This document shows positions 1-6,319 of a DNA stretch of 23,209 nt, piece after piece. Location of the stretch: contig JAWLCP010000042.1 of the NCBI GenBank assembly GCA_041687115.1, forward strand, positions 1 to 23,209. Direction: 5' to 3'. A program made the position numbers and the translations under genes. How positions within the stretch are numbered: the stretch's first letter is position 1; the number at the start of each line of letters is the position of its first letter. The notes beneath the pieces were generated by a model. The model did no database searches. It was not told the origin of the DNA and worked only from the letters and a program-made list of their open reading frames with translations. The DNA comes from SKLM01 sp041687115. Its GTDB lineage: Bacteria; Chloroflexota; Anaerolineae; B4-G1.

Positions 1-645
1 CGTCTTGACCAGCTCCGCCGTCAGGCAATCGACCGGGTCGAGGTCGCCGGTGACGACGTGCCGGTAAAAACCAACCGCGAGGTCGGCCGCCTCCGGGCTG
101 GAACCGCCCACCACCCGGTGCATATGGCGGATGTTGTGCAGCAGCTTGCCCGGCATCACCCGCTCCGGGCAGTGGACCAGGAAGAAGTCCTCGTTCACCC
201 GCAAGCCGCAGTTCTCCTCCAAGAGCGGCTGCACGACGCCCGTCATCGTCCCTGGCGCGAGCGTCGATTCCACGATCACCATCGTGCCCCGGGAGAGGTG
301 CTTCCCCAGGTCTTCCAGCGCGGCGCGCAGCGCGCGGTAGCGTGGCTTCTTCGTGTCCGAATCCACTGGCGTCTCCACGGCGATGAGCACGATCTCCGCT
401 TCTCCGCACACACCGTAGTCCGTGGTCGCCTCCAGACTGCCCTCCGCGACCACACGGGCCACCAGCTCCCGCAGGCCAGGCTCGTTACCCTGGATGGGGC
501 AATGGCCCTGGTTGATCTCGTCGACCCGAGCCTGGTCGACGTCGAGGCCCATCACGGGAAACCCGCTGTCGGCGAAGAGGCATGCCACCGGCAGGCCCAC
601 GTATCCCAGCCCGATCACGGTCAGCTGAGCTTGCCTCGATCGAAT
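1..645 (-). CDS. Nucleotide-sugar 6-dehydrogenase (WbpA/WecC-type), 3' part outside window
   Basis: This gene is an NAD-dependent UDP-sugar dehydrogenase that oxidises C6 of a UDP-HexNAc to the uronic acid in the cytoplasm. About 215 codons are visible and the frame runs off the left edge. The N-terminal Rossmann motif reads VIGLGYVGLP. Further family blocks follow: ETPVD, ESTLAPGTM, and CPERVMPG near the end of the NAD domain. The catalytic Cys lies in the missing part. The start is uncertain. No ATG, GTG or TTG lies between the upstream in-frame stop (about 684) and a GTG at 618, and that GTG would begin directly inside the Rossmann strand with no Shine-Dalgarno sequence. An ATT at 645 sits 5 nt after GGAGG and a CTG at 657 sits behind AAGGGG; either gives the expected extra N-terminal strand. 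It is last in the visible wbpD-E-mntA-hepT-wbpB-wbpA order, so the likely substrate is UDP-GlcNAc (inference). Confidence 0.85.
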   Translation of the reverse strand, partial: MRSRQAQLTVIGLGYVGLPVACLFADSGFPVMGLDVDQARVDEINQGHCPIQGNEPGLRELVARVVAEGSLEATTDYGVCGEAEIVLIAVETPVDSDTKKPRYRALRAALEDLGKHLSRGTMVIVESTLAPGTMTGVVQPLLEENCGLRVNEDFFLVHCPERVMPGKLLHNIRHMHRVVGGSSPEAADLAVGFYRHVVTGDLDPVDCLTAELVKT

Positions 646-697
646 TTGGTCCTCCAGATTGGACCCCTTTATACTGTGCCTTTCCGGCTAACGTCCT

Positions 698-811
698 ACA
701 CAGAGTTGCGCAGAGAGTTCACAGAGCCACACAGAGATAGTACGTACACAAGAACCCCGCTCCCAGGCTTCTCTCTGTCCCTCTCCGCGCGTCCTCAGCG
801 TCTCTCTGTGT
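698..811. repeat. Long imperfect inverted repeat rich in CACAGAG/CTCTGTG
   Basis: The left arm (698-739) is built from repeated CAGAG units, and the right arm (769-811) from CTCTGTG/CTCTCC units. The ends (ACACAGAG against CTCTGTGT) and the inner blocks (GCGCAGAGAG against CTCTCCGCGC) can pair, giving an imperfect stem of about 40 bp around a loop of about 30 nt. It fills the gap between the wbpB-like stop and the wbpA-like start. It could be a dispersed intergenic element or an RNA hairpin that tunes the operon. Confidence 0.5.
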
Positions 812-825
812 CCCCGCCGTACCCA

Positions 826-1845
826 TCACGCTTCCCCAATCTCGACGACCTGGTGTCTTTCTCCAGATTCTACCACCGCCAGGGCCAACCGCAACGCTGC
901 CAGGCCGTCATCGCCGCTGACCGGCACCGGCTCGTTCTCCAGCACCGCCGTCGCAAACGCCTCTAGCTCCGCTTTCAGGGGCTCGTACCGTCGCAGCGGG
1001 TACCGCACCATCCGCCCCTCGCTGACCCCCTTCAGCACCTCCAAGGCGTCCCACATCTCAGTGTTAGCCTGCGCGTTCTCGTAGAAGAACAGGTCCTTCG
1101 TCAGGCTGTCCACGCGGAACATCCCCCGCTCGCCCAGTACCACCACCTCGCGCACCTTCGTCGGCGTCAGCCAGTTGATCTCCAACACGCCCGTCAGTCC
1201 CCCGCGGAAGTGGAGCAGGGCGGTGACCAGGTCCTCGTGCGCCGTATGGATCTCCTGCTGCGTCTCGGCATACACCCGCACCGGCTCGTCCCCGCTGATG
1301 AACCGCATAATGTCGAGATCGTGAGGGGCCAGGTCGATCACTACACCCACGTCTCGGATCCGCGCCGGAAACGGCCCCACCCGGCGGCACATGATCTGGA
1401 AGATGCGGCCCAGCTCCCCGTCGTCGAGATGCTTCTTAAGGGCCTGGATGGCTGGATCGAAGCGCACGATGTGTCCCACCATCATCTTCCGCTCCAGATC
1501 CTCGGCCCGCTCGATCAGCCGCTGCGCCTCGCCGATGGTCGCTGCGATCGGCTTCTCGATCAACACGTGGGCGCCGCTCTCCATCGCTCTCGTTGCCACT
1601 GCCTCGTGGAGAGACGTGGGAACGGCCACGGTCACCAGGTCCGGATCCTCCGTGTCCAGCATCCGACGGTAGTCGGCATACGCCCGCACCCCATACGTGC
1701 TTGCCAGCTGCTCTGCCCGGTCGGCATTGACGTCCGCAACGCCCACCAGCGTCGTGGTGGGCAGCGCGGTGTAGACCCGGGCGTGGTGCTGGCCCATCGA
1801 CCCCACACCGATCACGGCGGCTTTCAACGGAGCAGCTAGGTGCAC
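826..1845 (-). CDS. Gfo/Idh/MocA oxidoreductase, WbpB/WlbA-like UDP-HexNAcA 3-dehydrogenase
   Basis: This is a 339-residue NAD(P)-dependent oxidoreductase. The N-terminal Rossmann fold has VIGVGSMGQHHARVY at about residues 10-24. The family's catalytic EKP follows in VLIEKPIAAT, and the C-terminal alpha/beta domain contains APHDLDIMRFISG. In the Wbp/Wlb pathway this enzyme oxidises C3 of UDP-GlcNAcA to the 3-keto sugar used by the neighbouring aminotransferase. That role is inferred from the company of WbpA-, WbpE- and WbpD-like genes, because the superfamily itself is broad. The GTG start at 1845 was chosen because GGGAGGAAAT lies just upstream and the fold begins about 9 residues later. The frame stays open upstream to an ATG at 1953, but that part overlaps hepT and is not homologous. 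It starts 19 nt after the hepT stop, so it is in the same transcript. Confidence 0.88.
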   Translation of the reverse strand: MHLAAPLKAAVIGVGSMGQHHARVYTALPTTTLVGVADVNADRAEQLASTYGVRAYADYRRMLDTEDPDLVTVAVPTSLHEAVATRAMESGAHVLIEKPIAATIGEAQRLIERAEDLERKMMVGHIVRFDPAIQALKKHLDDGELGRIFQIMCRRVGPFPARIRDVGVVIDLAPHDLDIMRFISGDEPVRVYAETQQEIHTAHEDLVTALLHFRGGLTGVLEINWLTPTKVREVVVLGERGMFRVDSLTKDLFFYENAQANTEMWDALEVLKGVSEGRMVRYPLRRYEPLKAELEAFATAVLENEPVPVSGDDGLAALRLALAVVESGERHQVVEIGEA

Positions 1846-1864
1846 GTTGGATTTCCTCCCAATA

Positions 1865-2278
1865 TCACAGGAACTGTGCGAAAACACGCCGGAGCGCTTC
1901 GAGGTCTTCAACATTCTCGCGTAGAACCGTGTGAACAATCTGCCGGTCAACATCCAGGTAGTCGTGAACCAGGATGTTGCGGAAGCCGATCATTCGAATC
2001 CACTTCTGCCTCAGGGTTTCGTCGAGGTATCCGTGCTCCGCCAACAAAGCAGGAATATCACGGTAGTGATCGACCGCGCCCAGCTGCAACTCGGCAATGA
2101 CGTGATTGCCCATGTCCATGAGAGTCTCGATTGCCAATTGCAGAAAACGCTCAGCGGCTCCGTAACGCTCCGGCTGTTCCAGAAACGTGTCCAGATCGTA
2201 CCGCTGCATTCTTCGCAGGATGGCCAGGTATTCGTCGAGTTTTTGAAGGCGCTTTCGGATCACCTCAGGTCTGACCAT
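1865..2278 (-). CDS. hepT: HepT-like HEPN ribonuclease toxin (DUF86)
   Basis: This 137-residue, mostly helical protein carries the HEPN active-site motif R-x4-H-x-Y in FRNILVHDY at about residues 98-106. In characterised HepT-MntA pairs the HEPN protein is an RNase toxin, and the Tyr of this motif is the residue AMPylated by the MntA antitoxin. All three key residues are present, so the protein looks intact. The ATG start at 2278 lies inside the end of mntA (14-nt overlap), the usual coupling for this pair. The stop lies 19 nt before the wbpB-like start. The module therefore sits inside a sugar-biosynthesis operon rather than having its own transcript end. Confidence 0.88.
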   Translation of the reverse strand: MVRPEVIRKRLQKLDEYLAILRRMQRYDLDTFLEQPERYGAAERFLQLAIETLMDMGNHVIAELQLGAVDHYRDIPALLAEHGYLDETLRQKWIRMIGFRNILVHDYLDVDRQIVHTVLRENVEDLEALRRVFAQFL

Positions 2279-2663
2279 GCGATAGCCTCCGCCTGTACGC
2301 CCTCCGCTGCACCTCTAAGAACGGGAGAAAATCCAGGTACATACGCACCACCTTCGAATAGTAGGCTCCTCGATCGAACGCCGCGCTCTGATAGACCATC
2401 TGGTTCGGGCGGACTGCTTCAAATGACAGCACGAGATCGTTGCCATCGAGGACTATCAGGTCGACGTCGTCGAAGCCAGCTCGTGCTAGATCGGCAAGGA
2501 TATTCAGACGCTCGGGTCCAGGAACCCCGTCGGCCGGCACGACGGCGAGGTCCAAGTCGCTCCCTGGGTGCGCCTGCCCAGTGGCCTGTGACCCAAACAG
2601 ATAGACGGCCTCGACGCCAGGATACTGGCCGAAGACCTCCGCGAGCGCCTCGAGGTCTGGCAC
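2265..2663 (-). CDS. mntA: MntA-like minimal nucleotidyltransferase (type VII antitoxin)
   Basis: This is a 132-residue MNT-domain protein. The nucleotidyltransferase signature G-S-x10-D-x-D is complete in GSQATGQAHPGSDLDLAV at about residues 24-41. A third acidic residue is available in DDVDLIVLDG. MntA transfers AMP to the HEPN toxin and thereby neutralises it. The start is GTG at 2663, only 3 nt after the aminotransferase stop; its ribosome-binding site (GAGAGGG) lies within the last codons of that gene. Translation is thus likely coupled to the upstream wbpE-like gene. It overlaps hepT by 14 nt. Some chromosomal MNT/HEPN pairs have only weak toxin activity, so activity here is a family inference. 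Confidence 0.87.
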   Translation of the reverse strand: MPDLEALAEVFGQYPGVEAVYLFGSQATGQAHPGSDLDLAVVPADGVPGPERLNILADLARAGFDDVDLIVLDGNDLVLSFEAVRPNQMVYQSAAFDRGAYYSKVVRMYLDFLPFLEVQRRAYRRRLSHGQT

Positions 2664-2666
2664 TGG

Positions 2667-3749
2667 TCACATCCCTCTCGTGAAGCTATTGACGGCCTGC
2701 ACGATCGCCTCCAAGTCCTCTGGGCTCAGCGCCGGGTGAACGGGCAGCGAGAGCACCTCCGCGGCCGCCCGCTCCGCCTCGGGCAGGTGGACGTTGTAGC
2801 CCAGCGTCTCCCTGTAGAAGGTCTGACGGTGCACCGCCACCGGATAGTAGATCCCGTAGCCGATGTCGTTCGCCTTCAGGTGCTCCGTCAGGGCGTCGCG
2901 TCGGCCGCCGGGAACCCGCAACGTGTATTGGTGGAAGACGTGTCGCGTCCCCTCCGGCACCGTTGGCGTGACCACCCCTTCCAGATGCTCGCTCAGGAAG
3001 CGAGCGTTCGCCACGCGCGCGTCATTGAATCGCTCCAGCTTCCCCAGCTGGGCCAGGCCAATGGCCGCGTGGATATCGGTCATGCGGAAGTTGTAGCCCA
3101 GCTCATCGTGGTAGTACCGGCGGCGCATGCCGTGCTGACGGATCACGCGACACGCCTCGGCAATGGCTTCGTCATCCGTCGTGATCATCCCGCCCTCGCC
3201 CGTGGTCATATTCTTTGTCGGGTAGAAGGAGAAACAACCTGTCCCGAAGCCGCCTGCGCGCCTCCCGTTGTACTCCGCCCCGTGGGCCTGGCAGGCGTCC
3301 TCGATCACCACCAGGTCGTGCTCCTCCGCGAGGGCCATAATCCGATCCATGTCCGCCGGCAAACCGAACAGATGCACCGGCATGATCGCCCTCGTCCGCG
3401 GCGCGATCGCCGCCTCCACCAGGTCCGGGTCGAGGGTAAACGTCACCGGATCGATGTCCACGAACACCGGCCTGGCCCCGGTGAACAGGACGCTGTTGGC
3501 CGAGGCGATGAACGTGAAGGGTGACGTGATGACCTCGTCCCCTTCGCCAATGCCGTGAGCCAACAGCGCGACGTGGAGCGCCGTGGTGCCCGAGGACGTG
3601 GCCACGGCGTGCTCTACGCCGCAGTACTCGGCGAAGGCCGCCTCAAGCGCCGCCACCTTCGTCCCCTGCGCCAACATCCCCGAGTCCAGCACTTCCAGCA
3701 CGCCCCGCTTCTCCTCCTCCCCGATGACGGGGTTCGCGATCGATATCAT
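2667..3749 (-). CDS. DegT/DnrJ/EryC1/StrS aminotransferase, WbpE/WlbC-like
   Basis: This is a 360-residue PLP-dependent sugar aminotransferase. The internal-aldimine Lys is K179 in SFYPTKNMTTGEGG, the motif of the DegT/ArnB family. The PLP-binding Asp is D151 in VIEDACQAHGA, and TSSGTTAL (residues 51-58) is the phosphate-binding segment. In the Wbp/Wlb pathway it transfers an amino group, usually from glutamate, to the 3-keto sugar made by WbpB, giving UDP-GlcNAc3NA. The ATG at 3749 was chosen because MISIANPVIGEEE is the normal family beginning, GGGAG lies 8 nt upstream, and it overlaps the preceding stop as ATGA. The frame stays open further upstream to 4130, but that stretch lies over the acetyltransferase gene and is not protein-like. 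Confidence 0.92.
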   Translation of the reverse strand: MISIANPVIGEEEKRGVLEVLDSGMLAQGTKVAALEAAFAEYCGVEHAVATSSGTTALHVALLAHGIGEGDEVITSPFTFIASANSVLFTGARPVFVDIDPVTFTLDPDLVEAAIAPRTRAIMPVHLFGLPADMDRIMALAEEHDLVVIEDACQAHGAEYNGRRAGGFGTGCFSFYPTKNMTTGEGGMITTDDEAIAEACRVIRQHGMRRRYYHDELGYNFRMTDIHAAIGLAQLGKLERFNDARVANARFLSEHLEGVVTPTVPEGTRHVFHQYTLRVPGGRRDALTEHLKANDIGYGIYYPVAVHRQTFYRETLGYNVHLPEAERAAAEVLSLPVHPALSPEDLEAIVQAVNSFTRGM

Positions 3750-4450
3750 TCTATGCTCTCCCAGTCTGCCCTGTCCACCTGGATCTCGCTTCCGCACGCA
3801 GCGCACTGCAGGACGACGCGCTCCCCCTCCGTGCGTCCCTTTGCCTGCCCCGAGGCCATTGGTGAGCGTGTCGCCCGCCGTGAGCGTCGCCGAATGGAAC
3901 CACCCGCCGAAGGATCTCCCGCGTCCGCCGTCAGCCGTTCCCCACAGGCACAGACAAACCCCATCAACCGCGCCGGGTTCCCACACACCAGCCCATGGTC
4001 CGGCACGTCGCGCGTGACCACAGACCCGGCGCCGATCATCGCCCAGGCGCCAACCGTCACGCCGCACACGATCACCGCGTTGGCACCGATGGCAGCGCCC
4101 TTCCCGATCAACGTCTCGCTCAGAGTCCAATCGTCCGCGCCCTTGAGCGTCCCGTCGGCGTTGATCGCTCGTGGTCGCTTATCGTTCGTGAACACGCAGT
4201 GGGGCCCGCAGAAGACCCCGTCCTCGAGCGTGACCCCGTGATAGATCGAGACGTAGTTCTGCACCTTGACGTTGTCGCCGATCACCACTCCGGCGTCCAC
4301 GTAGCTCCCCTTGCCGATGATGCAGTTCCGCCCGATCCGTGCCCCTTTCCGCACCTGTGCCTGGTGCCAGATCGACGTTCCCTCGCCGATCTGAGCACCC
4401 TCCGAGGCCTCCGCTGTGGGGTGGATTCGAACGCTATCCCTCAAGGTCAC
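3746..4450 (-). CDS. Hexapeptide-repeat N-acetyltransferase, WbpD/WlbB-like
   Basis: This 234-residue protein has a left-handed beta-helix (residues about 8-155) made of hexapeptide repeats such as IGEGTSI, ARIGRN, IGKGSY and IGDNVK. It ends in the family segment VCGNPARLMGFVC. WbpD-type enzymes acetylate the 3-amino group of UDP-GlcNAc3NA using acetyl-CoA. The C-terminus contains two Cys pairs (CAC at about residues 168-170 and CAAC at about 217-220) that resemble a zinc ribbon, but about 45 Arg/Ser/Gly-rich residues separate them. The GTG start at 4450 fits the family N-terminus (SVRIHPTAEA). It is the first gene after the promoter at 4493-4521 and overlaps wbpE by 4 nt. Confidence 0.88.
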   Translation of the reverse strand: MTLRDSVRIHPTAEASEGAQIGEGTSIWHQAQVRKGARIGRNCIIGKGSYVDAGVVIGDNVKVQNYVSIYHGVTLEDGVFCGPHCVFTNDKRPRAINADGTLKGADDWTLSETLIGKGAAIGANAVIVCGVTVGAWAMIGAGSVVTRDVPDHGLVCGNPARLMGFVCACGERLTADAGDPSAGGSIRRRSRRATRSPMASGQAKGRTEGERVVLQCAACGSEIQVDRADWESIE

Positions 4451-4492
4451 CCCCGTCTCTCATGTATCCCAAATTCCCACCCCATTTCCCAA

Positions 4493-4521
4493 ATTATATC
4501 GCAAACTTGCCCTATTGACAT
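4493..4521 (-). promoter_or_regulatory. Promoter of the wbpD-E-mntA-hepT-wbpB-wbpA operon
   Basis: On the minus strand a perfect -10 TATAAT (4493-4498) is preceded after 17 nt by ATGTCA (4516-4521) as -35. Transcription would begin near 4486, about 36 nt before the GTG at 4450. No other good promoter is seen down to the left edge, so the toxin-antitoxin pair appears to depend on it too. Confidence 0.65.
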
Positions 4522-4543
4522 GAGCCGCCCCGTGATGTATCAT
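4515..4543 (+). promoter_or_regulatory. Divergent plus-strand promoter sharing its -35 with the wbp promoter
   Basis: TTGACA at 4515-4520, 17 nt, then TATCAT at 4538-4543 is a near-consensus plus-strand promoter. Its -35 uses the same bases as the -35 of the minus-strand promoter. No convincing gene lies downstream on the plus strand, so any transcript would be non-coding and would run antisense into the 3' end of the PRPP-synthetase-like gene. Confidence 0.4.
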
Positions 4544-4715
4544 GTCATCGCATACGAGCGGCTCCGTCGGCGCTCCACATCGGCCTGAGAACTCCTCTGC
4601 ACAGCCGCCTGGGTCCGCGACCGGGAGACCGACCACCGAGAGATCGCTGTTACGGAACCTTAACAATTGATCTACTTCCCCGTCGCCGCTCGCGTGGGGT
4701 GCCTCCCTCTTCTGC

Positions 4716-4815
4716 ACAGAAAAGCGCTGGCGGGACCGACGTCATCGCCTCCGCCGGAGACGTGCCTTTGTTCCCTACAGAAAAGTGCTGGCGCGATAGA
4801 TTCTATCTCCTCCGG
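4716..4815. repeat. Two imperfect direct repeats, 61-bp period
   Basis: ACAGAAAAG(C/T)GCTGGCG(G/C)GA begins at 4716 and again at 4777. In both copies it is followed by a weaker match ending in ATC-x-CCTCC near 4751 and 4811. The second copy overlaps the stop codon of the PRPP-synthetase-like gene and includes the short palindrome GATAGATTCTATC. It looks like a dispersed intergenic repeat present as a tandem pair. Confidence 0.55.
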
Positions 4816-6167
4816 CCCGACCCAAACCGACTAAACCCCAACTTCCGCGGCGCGTCCAGTTGCCACAGCGGGCTGATCGACTCCCCGTGGTAAATCCCCC
4901 GAATCGCGTACGACAGCATCGGCGCCACGCTGACCATCTTCAGCTTCGGATGTCGCTTCGCCGGCGGCACCAGAATCGTATCCGTCACCACCAGCTCGGC
5001 GATCCAGTCCTTGTCCAGCTCCTGCAGCGCCGTGGGCAGCAGCACCGGATGCGTGATGGCCAGGTGGACCTTCGGGCGCGCCCCCTGCTCAAACAGCGCC
5101 GGCAGCTGGCGCAGCACGCTGCCGCTGGCGACGATGTCGTCGATCAGAATGGGGACCTTGCCCTTCACGTCTCCCACCACGTGCGTGGTCTCCACCTTCT
5201 CGAAGCTGGCCCGTCTCTTCTCCATGATGACCAGCGGCACGTCCAGCGCCTGGGCGTACTTGCCTGCCAGGCGCGCCCGTCCCACGTCCGGGGATACGAT
5301 CACCGCGTCCTCCAGGAACGGCTTCCCCCGGAAATAGTCGGCCAGCGTGGGGTAGGCGGGCAGCTGATCCACGGGCACCGTGAAGAAGCCCTGGATCGAC
5401 TCCGAGTGGATGTGCACGTAGATCACCCGGTCGGCGCCCAGCATCTCCAGCATCGAGGCCACGACCCGCGCGCTGATGGCCTCCCGCCCCCGCGCCATCC
5501 GTTCCTGGCGGCTGTAGGGGAAATAGGGAATCACGGCGGTCACGCGGCGGGCCGATCCCCGTCGGAACGCGTCCACCAGCAGCAGCAGCTCCACCAGGTG
5601 ATCGTTCACTGGAGCCGTGCACGGTTGGATGACGAAGACGTCCTGTTTCCGCACCGTCTCATCGATCTGGACGTGCACCTCCGAGTCCGGCAGCGACGTG
5701 ATCGACACCCCCGACAGCGGAAAGCCCAGCCGGTGCGCGATCGCCTGGGCCAGCGGGCGGTTGGCGCTCCCGGCGAAGATCCGCATCCGTTCCTCGGACG
5801 CGTCGTGCGGCTCGATGTGCTCCAGCCCCAGCACCCGCGCCTCTACCGCGTTTATGGCCGCGGAGAGAGGTTCCCCCCTCCCCTCATACGCGTGAATCTC
5901 GGCCGGAGCGCGGAAGCCGTCCGAGTACTTGGCCAGCGCCTCCTCCACCCGGCTCAATGGCAGATTTCGGCTGCGGAGACGATGGGTGATGTGATGGACG
6001 ATCCAGTGCAGCTCGTCCATGTTATGATGGAAACGGACGCGTTGGGCCTCATCCCCATCGACGACCTGGTAGAAGAATCCCCAGTTCTGCCACCCGGTCC
6101 CGCCGGACCCAGGTGAACCTGCCGTCTCGGGCCAGCGGGCCTGCAAGACACGGTAGCGGAGTTTCAT
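4803..6167 (-). CDS. Divergent ribose-phosphate pyrophosphokinase-like protein with extra N-terminal domain
   Basis: This 454-residue protein has a PRPP-synthetase fold from M128 (MRIFAGSANRPLAQ) onward. The family blocks QPCTAPVNDHLVELLLLVDA, VIPYFPYSRQER, ISARVVASML, SIQGFF, VSPDVG, MEKRR and ITHPVL are all recognisable, so it probably handles ribose-5-phosphate or PRPP. Several active-site blocks differ from canonical enzymes. The usual V-D-L-H is VHIH (251-254). The PRPP loop, normally DDxIDTGGT, is DDIVASGSV (343-351). FSDGE is LPDSE. Residues 1-127 are an additional domain rich in Trp and His (for example DELHWIVHHITHRL) that I do not recognise; its codons are GC3-rich like the rest of the gene. 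The ATG at 6167 has GGAG 8 nt upstream. An internal ATG at 5786 behind GAGGA could give a short, canonical-length form. Canonical Prs activity is uncertain. Confidence 0.85.
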   Translation of the reverse strand: MKLRYRVLQARWPETAGSPGSGGTGWQNWGFFYQVVDGDEAQRVRFHHNMDELHWIVHHITHRLRSRNLPLSRVEEALAKYSDGFRAPAEIHAYEGRGEPLSAAINAVEARVLGLEHIEPHDASEERMRIFAGSANRPLAQAIAHRLGFPLSGVSITSLPDSEVHVQIDETVRKQDVFVIQPCTAPVNDHLVELLLLVDAFRRGSARRVTAVIPYFPYSRQERMARGREAISARVVASMLEMLGADRVIYVHIHSESIQGFFTVPVDQLPAYPTLADYFRGKPFLEDAVIVSPDVGRARLAGKYAQALDVPLVIMEKRRASFEKVETTHVVGDVKGKVPILIDDIVASGSVLRQLPALFEQGARPKVHLAITHPVLLPTALQELDKDWIAELVVTDTILVPPAKRHPKLKMVSVAPMLSYAIRGIYHGESISPLWQLDAPRKLGFSRFGSGRRR

Positions 6168-6213
6168 GAATCGATCTCCAATTCCGGTAACCACGTGGAT
6201 GGATCTGAAGAAG

Positions 6214-6241
6214 ATTGTATCACGCCCTGGGGTTTGGTCAA
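6214..6241 (-). promoter_or_regulatory. Promoter of the PRPP-synthetase-like gene
   Basis: On the minus strand TTGACC (6236-6241), a 16-nt spacer and TACAAT (6214-6219) form a good sigma-70-type promoter. Transcription would start near 6207, about 40 nt before the ATG at 6167. This supports the upstream start and therefore the N-terminal extension. Confidence 0.65.
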
Positions 6242-6261
6242 CCGAAGTCGCGGTCGTGGCT

Positions 6262-6289
6262 TTGCAGAACGCCCCTCCCATGATAGACT
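6262..6289 (+). promoter_or_regulatory. Possible promoter of the PyrK-like gene
   Basis: TTGCAG (6262-6267), a 16-nt spacer and TAGACT (6284-6289) make a moderate promoter match, about 24 nt upstream of AAAGGAG. It diverges from the promoter at 6214-6241. Confidence 0.35.
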
Positions 6290-6319
6290 CCGCCCCGAGT
6301 CTGCCAAAGGAGTTGACCA

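Larger units (their letters stand above)
4451..4802. other. Non-coding region between wbp operon and PRPP-synthetase-like gene
   Basis: These 352 bases hold the two overlapping divergent promoters (4493-4543) and a pair of direct repeats (4716-4815). No protein-like reading frame was found. A 42-codon frame at 4542-4670 starts upstream of the predicted plus-strand transcription start and has a low-complexity composition. No clear T-run terminator was seen for the PRPP-synthetase-like gene that ends at 4803. Confidence 0.6.

Noticed and set aside
58..966. A 302-codon plus-strand open frame
   Set aside because: It lies opposite the nucleotide-sugar dehydrogenase and the Gfo/Idh/MocA gene; both of those have clear family motifs and this frame has none.
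1846..1953. An upstream start (ATG 1953) for the WbpB-like dehydrogenase
   Set aside because: It overlaps hepT by about 90 bases and adds non-conserved residues; the GTG at 1845 has GGGAGG correctly placed.
3750..4130. An N-terminal extension of the WbpE-like aminotransferase
   Set aside because: It overlaps the acetyltransferase gene in another frame and has no fold. The ATG at 3749 has a Shine-Dalgarno and matches the family start.
4542..4670. A 42-codon plus-strand frame starting MSSHTSGSVG
   Set aside because: Its ATG lies before the predicted transcription start of the only promoter, there is no Shine-Dalgarno, and the composition is low-complexity.
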